DNA of 64,000 nt, taken from positions 124,001 through 188,000 of the forward strand of contig DAMBWF010000003.1 of NCBI GenBank assembly GCA_032052615.1. Reading direction: 5' to 3'. A program made the position numbers and the translations under genes. This document shows, piece after piece, positions 25,981 through 34,401 of the stretch. Numbering within the stretch: the first letter of the stretch is position 1; each line of letters opens with the position of its first letter. Origin of the DNA: Pseudomonas_T sp032052615. GTDB lineage: Bacteria > Pseudomonadota > Gammaproteobacteria > Pseudomonadales > Pseudomonadaceae. Below the pieces are notes generated by a model, which was not told where the DNA came from, made no database searches, and saw nothing but the letters and a program-made list of their open reading frames with translations.

Positions 25981-27495
25981 TCACAGGTCGTCATCTTCCC
26001 AGGCGCGGGTGCGTTCCACCGCCTTTCGCCAGCCGGCGTAGCGCTTCTCCCGCTGGCTCTCGTCGCATTGCGGTTCGAACACCCGCTCGATCACCGCCTT
26101 GCGCTTGAGCTCGTCCAGGCTGCCCCAGAAACCGCTGGCCAGGCCCGCCAGGTAGGCGGCGCCGAGGGCGGTGGTCTCGCGCATTTCCGGACGCTCCACC
26201 GGAGTGCCCAGGAGGTCCGCCTGGAATTGCATGAGGAAGTTGTTGGCCACCGCGCCGCCGTCGACCCGCAGCGCCTGCAAGCGCTCGCCGGCGTCCTGTT
26301 GCATGGCGTCGAGGACGTCGCGGGTCTGGTAGGCGATGGATTCCAGGGCCGCGCGGATCAGGTGGTCCACTTTCACGCCCCGGGTGAGGCCGAACAGCGC
26401 GCCCCGGGCATACGGGTCCCAGTAGGGCGCGCCGAGCCCGGTAAAGGCCGGCACCAGGTACACGCCGTTGCTGTCCTTGACCTTGGTGGCGAAATATTCG
26501 GAATCGAACGAATCATTGAGCACTTTCAGCTCGTCCCGCAGCCACTGCACGGTGGAGCCGCCGTTGAACACCGCGCCCTCCAGGGCGTAGCTGACCTCGC
26601 CGCGCGGCCCGCAGGCGATGGTGGTGAGCAGGCCGTGGGTCGAGTCCACCGCCTTGTCGCCGGTGTGCATCAACAGGAAGCAGCCGGTGCCATAGGTGTT
26701 CTTGGCTTGACCGGGCTTGACGCACATCTGGCCGAACAGGGCGGCCTGCTGGTCGCCGGCGATGCCCGCGATGGGGATCGCACCGCCGCCGACGCCGCCG
26801 ATGCTGGCCTCGCCGTAGACGGCGGAGGAGGGCTTCACGGTCGGCAGCATTTCCCGGGGCACGTCGAGGATGCGCAGCATCTCCTCATCCCAGTCCAGGG
26901 TGTGGATGTTGAACATCAGGGTACGCGAGGCATTGGTGTAGTCGGTGATGTGTACCTTGCCTTCGGTGAGCTTCCAGATCAGCCAACTGTCGATGGTGCC
27001 GAACAGCAGGTCGCCGCGACGCGCCCGCTCGCGGCTGCCGTCCACATGGTCGAGGATCCACTTGACCTTGGTGCCCGAGAAATACGGGTCGATGACCAGG
27101 CCGGTGATCTCCCGGACCCGACGCTCCAACCCTTCGCGCTTGAGTTGCTCGCAGATCGTCGCGCTGCGTCGGCATTGCCAGACGACGGCGTTGTGGATCG
27201 GCCGGCCAGTGTGGCGGTCCCAGACCACCGTGGTTTCCCGCTGGTTGGTGATGCCGATGGCGGCCACTTCGTCGTAGCCGATGCTGGCCTGGGCGAGGGC
27301 CTCCACCAGGGTGGAGCTCTGGGTCGCCCAGATTTCCATGGGGTCGTGCTCGACCCAGCCGGCTTGCGGGTAATACTGGGCGAACTCGCGTTGGGCCTGG
27401 CTCACCACGTTGGCGTCGCGATCGAAGACGATCGCCCGCGAACTGGTGGTGCCCTGGTCCAGGGCGACGACGTATTGTTTCTGCGGGTCGGTCAT
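25981..27495 (-). CDS. glpK: Glycerol kinase
   Basis: 504 residues from MTDPQKQYVVALDQGTTSSRAIVFD. FGGY-family kinase phosphorylating glycerol to glycerol-3-phosphate, trapping it in the cytoplasm. Visible: DQGTTSSR (phosphate 1), GITNQRETTVVWDRHTG (glycerol contact Arg-Glu), DQQAALFGQ (catalytic Asp), GTGCFLLMHTG (phosphate 2) and the adenosine region. Follows glpF with 25 nt between them, so glpFK are one transcript. Confidence 0.96.
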   Translation of the reverse strand: MTDPQKQYVVALDQGTTSSRAIVFDRDANVVSQAQREFAQYYPQAGWVEHDPMEIWATQSSTLVEALAQASIGYDEVAAIGITNQRETTVVWDRHTGRPIHNAVVWQCRRSATICEQLKREGLERRVREITGLVIDPYFSGTKVKWILDHVDGSRERARRGDLLFGTIDSWLIWKLTEGKVHITDYTNASRTLMFNIHTLDWDEEMLRILDVPREMLPTVKPSSAVYGEASIGGVGGGAIPIAGIAGDQQAALFGQMCVKPGQAKNTYGTGCFLLMHTGDKAVDSTHGLLTTIACGPRGEVSYALEGAVFNGGSTVQWLRDELKVLNDSFDSEYFATKVKDSNGVYLVPAFTGLGAPYWDPYARGALFGLTRGVKVDHLIRAALESIAYQTRDVLDAMQQDAGERLQALRVDGGAVANNFLMQFQADLLGTPVERPEMRETTALGAAYLAGLASGFWGSLDELKRKAVIERVFEPQCDESQREKRYAGWRKAVERTRAWEDDDL

Positions 27496-27520
27496 GATGA
27501 AGGTCTCGATAGCGATAAGG

Positions 27521-28411
27521 TCAGGAAGCATGCAGCTTGGTCACCGGCACGGTCTCGGCGGGCTCGCCGGGGAGCGTCTCCGGCCGCGCCGATTCGACGG
27601 CCGCCGCGAGGGGCGAGGTGGCCGGCAAGTGGCGGGCGATCAATAGACGATAGCCGCCGGCTCCCAGGCAGGCGCCCAGGATCGGCGCGAAGATCGGCAC
27701 TAGGCAATAGGGGATGTCGCGGCCGCCGGTGAACGCCAGGGGGCCCCAGCCGGCGAAGAAAGTCATTAGTTTGGGGCCGAAGTCACGGGCCGGGTTCATC
27801 GCGAAGCCGGTCAGCGGCCCCATGGCGCTGCCGATCACCGCGATCAGCAGGCCGATCAGCAAGGGCGCCAGGGGACCCTTGGGCAGGCCGTTGCCGTCGT
27901 CGGTCAGGGCCATGATCACCGCCATCAGGATCGCCGTGATGACCGCCTCCACCAGGAACGCCTGGCCGGTCGACAGCGCCGGATGCGGGTAGGTGGAAAA
28001 GACCGCCGCCAGGGGCAGGCTGGCTTCGCTGCCGCGCACGATGTGCTGGGCGTTCTCGTAGTCGACGAACAGGGCGCTGTAGAGGCCGTATACCAACGCG
28101 GCGGCGCAGAACGCGCCGGCCACTTGGGCGACGATGTAGAACGGCAGCTTGCGCCGCTCGAAACCGGCGAACAGACACAGGGCGATGCTCACCGCCGGAT
28201 TGAGGTGGGCTCCCGAGACGCCGGCGCTCAGGTAAATCGCCATGCTCACGCCGACCCCCCAGATGATGCTGATTTCCCACAGGCCGAAGCTGGCGCCGGC
28301 GACCTTCAGCGCCGCGACGCAGCCGGTGCCGAAGAAGATCAGCAGGGAGGTTCCCAGGAATTCGGCCAGGCATTGGCCCCTCAGCGTCGGGGTAGAGGCA
28401 GGTGCGGACAT
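27521..28411 (-). CDS. glpF: Glycerol uptake facilitator (aquaglyceroporin)
   Basis: 296 residues, MIP family with six helices and two half-helices bearing NPA motifs: SGAHLNPAVS and FAMNPARDFGPK. The wide selectivity filter is suggested by GGRDIPYCLVP after the second NPA motif. Inner-membrane channel for glycerol. The C-terminal tail (about 265-296, rich in Ala, Pro, Glu) is not conserved. First gene of glpFK; a GlpR-like site lies 41 nt before the start. Confidence 0.96.
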   Translation of the reverse strand: MSAPASTPTLRGQCLAEFLGTSLLIFFGTGCVAALKVAGASFGLWEISIIWGVGVSMAIYLSAGVSGAHLNPAVSIALCLFAGFERRKLPFYIVAQVAGAFCAAALVYGLYSALFVDYENAQHIVRGSEASLPLAAVFSTYPHPALSTGQAFLVEAVITAILMAVIMALTDDGNGLPKGPLAPLLIGLLIAVIGSAMGPLTGFAMNPARDFGPKLMTFFAGWGPLAFTGGRDIPYCLVPIFAPILGACLGAGGYRLLIARHLPATSPLAAAVESARPETLPGEPAETVPVTKLHAS

Positions 28412-28451
28412 GAGTTCCCTCTCTTTCTTGTAGGTTCGGGACTGTGGGATG

Positions 28452-28471
28452 GATGTTCAGTTTCGAAAAAA
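28452..28471. promoter_or_regulatory. Putative GlpR operator upstream of glpFK
   Basis: GATGTTCAGTTTCGAAAAAA shares ATGTTC and CGAA with the GlpR consensus and with the site before glpD. It lies in the AT-rich part of the 261-nt region between glpF and ybaK. Confidence 0.5.
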
Positions 28472-28672
28472 TATAGTCATAAAGGAAGACTGTCAAAGCG
28501 CGAAGCCGAACGCCCGGACCGAAACGGACCGCTGGGTATCGCCCGATCCCTGTCTCTTGTCCGGCGCGCACCGCGCCGCGCGACGGTCGGGGGCCTTCGT
28601 CGCCATGGGCGGCGCGGGGGGCGATGCCTTAAGGTAGGCGCTTTCCGCCGTCGCTCGCGTTCAGGAGTTACC

Positions 28673-29143
28673 ATGACCCCCGCCCTCGACCTGTTGAAGA
28701 AAGCCCGTGCCGAACACAAGGTCCTCAGCTACAGCCATGATCCGAAGGCCCCTTCCTATGGCCTGGAAGCCGCCGAGAAGCTGGGGCTCGACCCCGCGCG
28801 GGTGTTCAAGACGCTGCTGGCGGTCACCGAGAAGGGCGAGCTGCTGGTGGCGGTGGTACCGGTGCGGGGCAGCCTCGACCTGAAGGCCTTGGCCGCCGCC
28901 GCGGGAGCGAAGAAAGTGGACATGGCCGATCCCCAGGCCGCCCAGCGCGCCACCGGCTACCTGGTGGGGGGCATCAGCCCCCTGGGACAGAAGAAGCGCC
29001 TGCGAACCTTCATCGACGACAGCGCGCAACGGCATCCGACCATCCATGTCAGTGCCGGACGGCGCGGCCTGGAGGTGGAGCTGAGCGCGACGGTGCTGGC
29101 CGAGCACACCCAGGCGCGGTTCGCGTCCATCGGCCGGGCCTGA
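28673..29143 (+). CDS. ybaK: YbaK/EbsC-type aminoacyl-tRNA deacylase (Cys-tRNA(Pro) deacylase)
   Basis: 156 residues, full family length. Hydrolyses misacylated Cys-tRNA(Pro) (and similar) to keep translation accurate. Family blocks: AEKLGLDPARVFKTLLA with the conserved Lys, LLVAVVPVRGSLDLKALA, TGYLVGGISPLGQKKRLRTFID and IHVSAGRRGLEVELS. TCAGGAG lies before the ATG at 28673. Divergent from glpF, followed by a PhzF-family gene 137 nt downstream. Confidence 0.93.
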   Translation: MTPALDLLKKARAEHKVLSYSHDPKAPSYGLEAAEKLGLDPARVFKTLLAVTEKGELLVAVVPVRGSLDLKALAAAAGAKKVDMADPQAAQRATGYLVGGISPLGQKKRLRTFIDDSAQRHPTIHVSAGRRGLEVELSATVLAEHTQARFASIGRA

Positions 29144-29280
29144 GCGCCCCCGCCTGTGCGACGCGCCACCGGTGTCCGCGCGCGCGGGCGGCACGTGTCC
29201 GCCGCATCCGCGCCCAAGTGTACCGGGCATCGGCGTGGCCGGCCTGGCATGCTTCAAGACCCTTCAACCGGAGACCCTCC

Positions 29281-30063
29281 ATGCCCCTCGATTACCACCA
29301 AGTGGATGCCTTCGCCTCGGAGCCCTTCACGGGCAACCCGGCGGTGGTCTATCGCCTCGACCAATGGCTCGACGATGGCCTGATGCAGCGCATCGCCGCC
29401 GAGCATAACTTGGCGGAAACCGCCTTCGTTGTCCGCGAGGGCGCCGTCTGGCATATCCGCTGGTTCACCCCGACCACCGAGGTGCCGTTGTGTGGCCATG
29501 CCACCCTGGCCAGCGCCCATGTACTGGTCGAGGCCTACGGCGAGCCGGGCCGGCGCCTGGAATTCGTCTGCCGAAGCGGCGCCCTGGCGGTGGAGCGTGA
29601 AGGCGAGCGCCTGGTGCTGGATTTTCCCGCCCCGCCGGCCACGCCGATCGACCCGCCGGCCGGCCTGGCGGAGGCTCTCGGGCAGACCCCGCAAGCGGTG
29701 CTGGATGCGCCGCAATTGCTGGTGGTGCTGGAGTCGGAAGAAGCGGTGCGCGCCTGCGCGCCGGACATGGCCGCCCTGAAACAACTGCCTTGGGGCCTGG
29801 TGATCGTGACGGCGAAGGGGCGGGAGCGGGATTTCGTCTCGCGCTGCTTCGCACCGAGGATCGGCATTGACGAAGACCCGGTGACCGGCTCGGCCCATTG
29901 CATCCTGGTGCCCTACTGGGCCGAGCGGCTGGGCAAGACGGACCTGGAGGCTTACCAGGGCGGCGCCCGGGGCGGACGCCTATGGTGCCGGCTGGAGGGC
30001 GGGCGGGTCAGGATTGGCGGTCATGCGATCACCGTCGCCAGCGGGCGTCTGCACCTGGCCTAG
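29281..30063 (+). CDS. PhzF-family isomerase
   Basis: 260 residues, two-domain diaminopimelate-epimerase-like fold. Conserved N-terminal block HQVDAFASEPFTGNPAVVY, catalytic Glu46 in NLAETAFV, WFTPTTEVPLCGHATLA, and IDEDPVTGSAHC. Phenazine genes are not nearby, so it is a housekeeping PhzF relative of unknown substrate rather than a phenazine enzyme. Convergent with the ABC ATPase gene, only 4 nt between the stops. Confidence 0.9.
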   Translation: MPLDYHQVDAFASEPFTGNPAVVYRLDQWLDDGLMQRIAAEHNLAETAFVVREGAVWHIRWFTPTTEVPLCGHATLASAHVLVEAYGEPGRRLEFVCRSGALAVEREGERLVLDFPAPPATPIDPPAGLAEALGQTPQAVLDAPQLLVVLESEEAVRACAPDMAALKQLPWGLVIVTAKGRERDFVSRCFAPRIGIDEDPVTGSAHCILVPYWAERLGKTDLEAYQGGARGGRLWCRLEGGRVRIGGHAITVASGRLHLA

Positions 30064-30067
30064 GCGA

Positions 30068-31147
30068 TCAGGCGGCACCGTCGACGCGGCGTACCCCATC
30101 CGCGGCGCCGGCCGGATATAGCACCAAGTGGGCGGCCGCCACACGGATGCCCACTTGCTCCCCCGGCGCGTAGTCGCTCTGGCTGGGGAACACCGACTCC
30201 ACCTGGGCGCCGGTAGGCAGGCGCAGGCGGTAGAGCGTGGCCGCGCCGAGGAAGGTCTTGCCCAGCACCCGGGCCTGCAGCGGGCTGTCGGGGGCATGCA
30301 CGATATCGTCGGGGCGCAGCAGCACGTCCACCGCGCTGCCGGCCTGCCAGGCATAGGCGCGATTGCCGCGGATCAGCCCCAGCTCGGTGCGGACCGTGTC
30401 CGGACTCTGCATTTCGCCCTGGATGAAATAGCCCTGGCCGACGAAGCTGGCGACGAAGGGAGTCTGGGGTTCGTGGTAGAGGTTGTAGGGCGTGTCCCAC
30501 TGTTCCAGGCGGCCTTGGTTGAACACCCCCACCTGGTCGCTGACGGCGAAGGCTTCCTCCTGGTCGTGGGTCACCAGGATGGCGCTGGTGCCACGGCTCT
30601 TGAGGATGTCGCGAACCTCGTGGCTCAGGCGCCGGCGCAGCTCGCCATCGAGGTTGGAGAAGGGTTCGTCCAGCAGCAGCAACAGCGGCTCCGGAGCCAG
30701 GGCCCGGGCCAGGGACACCCGCTGCTGCTGGCCCCCGGACAGCTCGTGGGGGTAGCGCTTGCCGAGATTGGCGAGGTTCACCCGCTCCAGCAGCTCGGCA
30801 ACGATGCGCGCCTTGTCGGGGTGCTTGCGAATGCCAAAGCCGATGTTGTCCACCACGCTCAGATGGGGAAACAGCGCGTAGTCCTGGAACACCATGCCGA
30901 TTCGGCGCTTTTCCGGCGCCAGGGTGTAGCCGGGCGCGGAAAGGCGCGTGCCGGCCAGTTGGATCTCGCCTTCCAGCACCGGCTCGAAGCCGGCGATGGC
31001 ACGCAGGGTCGTGGTCTTGCCGCACCCCGAGGAGCCCAGCAGGCAACCGATGTCGCCCGCCTTGAGGTTCAGGTTGAGTTGGCGGACCACGGTCTGGTCG
31101 TGGTACCCACAGGCGACGTCGCGAAGGCTCAGCAGAGTGTCTTTCAT
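30068..31147 (-). CDS. ABC transporter ATP-binding protein, iron(III)/polyamine type (orphan)
   Basis: 359 residues. Walker A GSSGCGKTT (38-46), Q-loop VFQDYALFPHLSV, signature LSGGQQQRVSLARAL, Walker B LLLLLDEPFSNLD, H-loop ILVTHDQEEA; the C-terminal part (about 240-359) is a TOBE/OB domain as in FbpC and PotA. Its start overlaps the stop of argF (ATGA), so it is co-translated with ornithine carbamoyltransferase. No permease or binding protein is adjacent. It may power permeases coded elsewhere. Confidence 0.92.
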   Translation of the reverse strand: MKDTLLSLRDVACGYHDQTVVRQLNLNLKAGDIGCLLGSSGCGKTTTLRAIAGFEPVLEGEIQLAGTRLSAPGYTLAPEKRRIGMVFQDYALFPHLSVVDNIGFGIRKHPDKARIVAELLERVNLANLGKRYPHELSGGQQQRVSLARALAPEPLLLLLDEPFSNLDGELRRRLSHEVRDILKSRGTSAILVTHDQEEAFAVSDQVGVFNQGRLEQWDTPYNLYHEPQTPFVASFVGQGYFIQGEMQSPDTVRTELGLIRGNRAYAWQAGSAVDVLLRPDDIVHAPDSPLQARVLGKTFLGAATLYRLRLPTGAQVESVFPSQSDYAPGEQVGIRVAAAHLVLYPAGAADGVRRVDGAA

Positions 31148-32061
31148 GCGTGGGAGGCGTGTTCGATGAGGAATTCGAGAAGCGCTTTCTGCGCGTGTAG
31201 ACGGTTCTCGGCCTGGTCCCAGGCATGGGCGCGGGGGTCGTCCAGCAGGTCCTCGCTGACTTCCTCGCCCCGGTGGGCGGGCAAGCAGTGCAGGAACAGC
31301 ACTTCGGGGTCGGCCGCGTCCAGCAAGGCCCGGTCCACCTGGTAGGGCTTGAAGAGGGACAGCCGCCGCGCGTTGTCCTCTTCCTGCCCCATGGAGGTCC
31401 AGACGTCGGTGCTCACCAGGTGTGCGCCGGCCACCGCCTCGCGAGGGTCGCGCACGATCTCCACCCGCCCGGGGGCGCGCTCGAGGAACGCGGCCTTCGG
31501 CTCGAAGCCTTCGGGGCATGCGATGCGCAGGCGGAAGTCGAATTGCTCCGCCGCTTCGATGTAGCTGTTGCACATGTTATTGCCGTCGCCGATCCAGGCC
31601 ACCGTCTTGCCGGCGATAGTGCCACGCTGTTCAAGATAGGTCTGCATGTCGGCGAGCAATTGGCATGGATGGAGGTCGTCGGACAACCCATTGATCACCG
31701 GCACCTGGGAATGGGCGGCGAATTCGGTAAGGGTGCTGTGGGCGAAGGTGCGGATCATCACCCCGTCCACCATCCGCGACATCACCCGGGCGCAATCGCC
31801 GATGGGCTCGCCGCGACCGAGCTGGGTGTCGCGAGGGGACAGGAAGATCGCCTGGCCGCCGAACTGCACCATGCCCGCCTCGAACGACAGCCGGGTACGG
31901 GTGGAGGCCTTTTCGAAGATCATCCCCAGCACCCGGTTGCGCAGGGGCTCGTAGAGCACGCCTCGGTTGCGCAGGTCCTTCAGTTCCATGCCTCGGCGGA
32001 TCAGGCTGTTCAGCTCGGCGGGCGTACAGTCCATCAACGAGAGAAAATGCCTTGCGCTCAT
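31144..32061 (-). CDS. argF: Anabolic ornithine carbamoyltransferase
   Basis: 305 residues. Carbamoyl-phosphate motif STRTR at 53-57, HPCQLLADMQT region, and HCLPAHRGEEV near 265 with the catalytic Cys of the ornithine site. Makes citrulline from ornithine and carbamoyl phosphate; ArgG in this same window uses the citrulline. Length and motifs fit the anabolic, not the catabolic (ArcB, about 336 residues), enzyme. Overlapped by the downstream ABC ATPase gene. Confidence 0.96.
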   Translation of the reverse strand: MSARHFLSLMDCTPAELNSLIRRGMELKDLRNRGVLYEPLRNRVLGMIFEKASTRTRLSFEAGMVQFGGQAIFLSPRDTQLGRGEPIGDCARVMSRMVDGVMIRTFAHSTLTEFAAHSQVPVINGLSDDLHPCQLLADMQTYLEQRGTIAGKTVAWIGDGNNMCNSYIEAAEQFDFRLRIACPEGFEPKAAFLERAPGRVEIVRDPREAVAGAHLVSTDVWTSMGQEEDNARRLSLFKPYQVDRALLDAADPEVLFLHCLPAHRGEEVSEDLLDDPRAHAWDQAENRLHAQKALLEFLIEHASHA

Positions 32062-32247
32062 GAGTCACACCTTACATCGGGCCGGGCGTCCTTTTATTGG
32101 GAAAAGAAGGGAAGCCACGGCGGAGGCCGCGTGAAGCGACGGAATAGGGGAGGCGCGAGCTTATAAAAAAATGTCGCTATAGAGCAAGAAGCCCGGAGGT
32201 AGCGATTTCGGGCCTGGGTGACCTCGACATCTTCCCGGGCCGGCTTG

Positions 32248-32264
32248 CCCGGCCTCTTCGCGGT
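32248..32264. repeat. Possible degenerate REP-like sequence
   Basis: CCCGGCCTCTTCGCGG resembles the core of palindromic REP elements I recall from fluorescent Pseudomonas. It lies between argF and the nuclease gene, but the second arm is not conserved. Confidence 0.25.
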
Positions 32265-32319
32265 GGGAAGCTTGTTCGCAGGCGCCCGGCCGGTCGCTCT
32301 TCGCCGGGCATCCGTGGCT

Positions 32320-33132
32320 TCAGCTCCGGTTGCATCCGGCCGGCAGGGGCCAGGTCGTGACAGGGCGGCTGTCCTTGAGCCGGTCGGGAACGTCGATGGG
32401 CGGCTCGTCGGGACCGAGGCGGCGCTCCAGTTCGCGAACCGTGACGAGATAGGGGGCGAGGTCGCTTCCCAGGTCGTTGCGGTGCGGCAGGAGCCAGGCG
32501 ATCAGCCGGGCCGTGCCGCTGTCCGGGTCGGTGGTGAGCAGGACCCGCCAGAAGGCGTCCGGCGTGCGCACGCCGTGTGACTCGACGAAGTAGTCGTTGG
32601 CCCGGCCGGCCTCGTCGTCGTCGTAGATCACGCCACCGACGACGTCCACCGGACGGATATCCCGGTAGCACTCGGCCAGCAGCTCGGTGGCGTACCAGGT
32701 CCGCCGGTTGTGCCGGGCCCATTGGGGCACCAGGTTCGGCATGTGGTTGGTGTCCCGCATGGCGTCCAGGTCATCGTCGAACTGGTTGATGGGTGCCAGG
32801 TGGCCCACGTCGAACCTGGCGTGCACTTGGGCGTAGCGGCGGGTGGACGATTGTTGCTTGCAGCCGGCCGGGAAGGCCGGGTCGAAGGTGAAGGCGGCGG
32901 GGCGCGGGAGGGCGCCGTGGTCGGCCTCCAGACGGTAGCTGAAGCGGTGCGCCTCGCCGCGCTGGCAGTCGTACAGGAGCCTGAAGCGCCCATAGTCGAT
33001 CACCGTGAGTTCCGTCGGGGGCGGCGAAAAGATGCCTTGGGGCACACGTTGGGACGTGTCGTCGTGCCGGGATGGCGCGTGGCCGCAGGCTACCAACAGC
33101 AGGAACGTCAGAGCGACGACGGTATGGCGCAT
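32320..33132 (-). CDS. Exported DNA/RNA non-specific endonuclease (NUC family), probable lipoprotein
   Basis: 270 residues. The signal sequence MRHTVVALTFLLLVAC ends in a lipobox with Cys16, so the protein is probably an outer- or inner-membrane lipoprotein facing the periplasm. The beta-beta-alpha-metal nuclease site is DVGHLAP (general base His111; the common form is DRGH), followed by the metal-binding Asn region NHMPNLVPQWARHNR. Probably degrades nucleic acid outside the cytoplasm for nutrition or defence. Divergent from rraB. Replacement of Arg by Val in DRGH is unusual but leaves His and Asn in place. Confidence 0.85.
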   Translation of the reverse strand: MRHTVVALTFLLLVACGHAPSRHDDTSQRVPQGIFSPPPTELTVIDYGRFRLLYDCQRGEAHRFSYRLEADHGALPRPAAFTFDPAFPAGCKQQSSTRRYAQVHARFDVGHLAPINQFDDDLDAMRDTNHMPNLVPQWARHNRRTWYATELLAECYRDIRPVDVVGGVIYDDDEAGRANDYFVESHGVRTPDAFWRVLLTTDPDSGTARLIAWLLPHRNDLGSDLAPYLVTVRELERRLGPDEPPIDVPDRLKDSRPVTTWPLPAGCNRS

Positions 33133-33339
33133 GGGAACGACCTGGCGAGCGAAAGAGATGGCCCCGCGCTAGTATGGCGGTTGGCGAGCGATTCGCCAGG
33201 GCGTCGGGCGCTTAACGCGCCTGTCGGACTCGGCGAATGTCCGGCAAAGAGGCCTGTCACAAAAAGACGCACCCCTGAGGGCGGCACCGTTCCGCATTCG
33301 CCGTGTCGCTTGAATCCATCGCTGAAAGGAGGTCGATCC

Positions 33340-33678
33340 ATGAGCACAGCCTTCCATGACGATGTCAGCAGCAATGTGCTGCGCCACATGAAAGAGGGAG
33401 GGTTCGATTTCTCCCGCGTCCATCCCATCGAGTTCTATGCGATTTTCCCGGACGAGGATCGGGCCCGGCGGGCGGCCGGCCAGTTCCACGGCGAGTGGCT
33501 GAAGGCCCAGGTTTCCCAGCAGGATGGCGCCTGGTACCTGCAAGTGAGCAAGGTCATGTATGCCACGCCGAGCGGCATCGACGATTTCGAACAGGACCTG
33601 GAGGCGGTGGTCGAGCCCCTGGGGGGCGTGCTGGACGGTTGGGGCGTCACTCAGGAGTTGCCGGGGCTTCGCGTCTGA
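33340..33678 (+). CDS. rraB: RraB-family regulator of RNase E activity
   Basis: 112 residues from the ATG at 33340, preceded by the very strong ribosome site AAAGGAGGT. Matches the ribonuclease E inhibitor RraB family: acidic alpha/beta fold with FYAIFPDEDRARRAAGQF and a C-terminal FEQDLEAVVEPLGGVLDGWG. In E. coli RraB binds RNase E and alters mRNA decay. Convergent with rnt, itself an RNase. Pseudomonas function not demonstrated from sequence. Confidence 0.82.
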   Translation: MSTAFHDDVSSNVLRHMKEGGFDFSRVHPIEFYAIFPDEDRARRAAGQFHGEWLKAQVSQQDGAWYLQVSKVMYATPSGIDDFEQDLEAVVEPLGGVLDGWGVTQELPGLRV

Positions 33679-33726
33679 AGGCGGCCGGGCGGGCGCTTCG
33701 AGGGCCGTGCCCGGCGTCCCGGTCGT

Positions 33727-34401
33727 CTACTCGTCGTAATCCATCCAGCCGCCCAGTTGCTTCCAGCGGTTGACGATGCCGCAGAACAGCTCGGCGGTTT
33801 TCTCGGTGTCGTAGCGGGCGGAGTGGGCCTCGCGACCGTCGAACTCGATACCCGCGCTTTGGCAGGCCTTGGCCAGCACGGTTTGCCCATAGGCGAGCCC
33901 GGCCAGGGTGGCGGTATCGAAGCTGGAGAAGGGGTGGAACGGGTTGCGCTTCAGCCCGGTGCGGTTCACCGCCGCGTTGAGAAAGCCCAGATCGAAGCTG
34001 CTGTTGTGTCCCACCAGCACGGCGCGCTTGCAGCCGTGAGCTTTGAGTGCCTTGCGGATGCCACGGAAGATTTCCGTGAGGGCATGTTCCTCGCTGACCG
34101 CCATGCGCAGCGGATGGTCCAACTTGATCCCGGTGAACTCCAGGGCGGCGGCTTCCACGTTGGCCCCGGCGAACGGCTCGACCCGGAAGAAATAGCTGTG
34201 CTCGGGGTAGAGGAAGCCCTTCTCGTCCATGGTGGTGGTCACCGCGGCGATTTCCAGCAAGGCGTCGGTGGCGGCGTTGAACCCGCCGGTCTCCACATCC
34301 ACCACGACCGGCAGGTAACCCCGGAAGCGCCGGGCCATGGGGTGGCGAACGGCACCGCCGCCGGAGGTTTCGAACTCCTCGTCGAACAGGTCTTCGCTCA
34401 C
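33727..34401 (-). CDS. rnt: Ribonuclease T
   Basis: 224 residues, starting at GTG 34401 (VSEDLFDEEF), which overlaps the pyrC stop as GTGA, so translation is coupled. DEDDh exonuclease: VVVDVETGGFN (Asp, Glu), GHNSSFDLGFL (Asp) and HSARYDTEKTA (His and Asp). Trims 3' ends of tRNA and other stable RNAs as a homodimer. The chosen GTG gives the same length as known Pseudomonas RNase T; an ATG start at MARRFRG would lose about 18 residues. Confidence 0.95.
   Translation of the reverse strand: MSEDLFDEEFETSGGGAVRHPMARRFRGYLPVVVDVETGGFNAATDALLEIAAVTTTMDEKGFLYPEHSYFFRVEPFAGANVEAAALEFTGIKLDHPLRMAVSEEHALTEIFRGIRKALKAHGCKRAVLVGHNSSFDLGFLNAAVNRTGLKRNPFHPFSSFDTATLAGLAYGQTVLAKACQSAGIEFDGREAHSARYDTEKTAELFCGIVNRWKQLGGWMDYDE

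Noticed and set aside
29281..30063. PhzF-family gene as part of phenazine synthesis
   Set aside because: No other phenazine genes nearby; housekeeping PhzF relatives are common in Pseudomonas.
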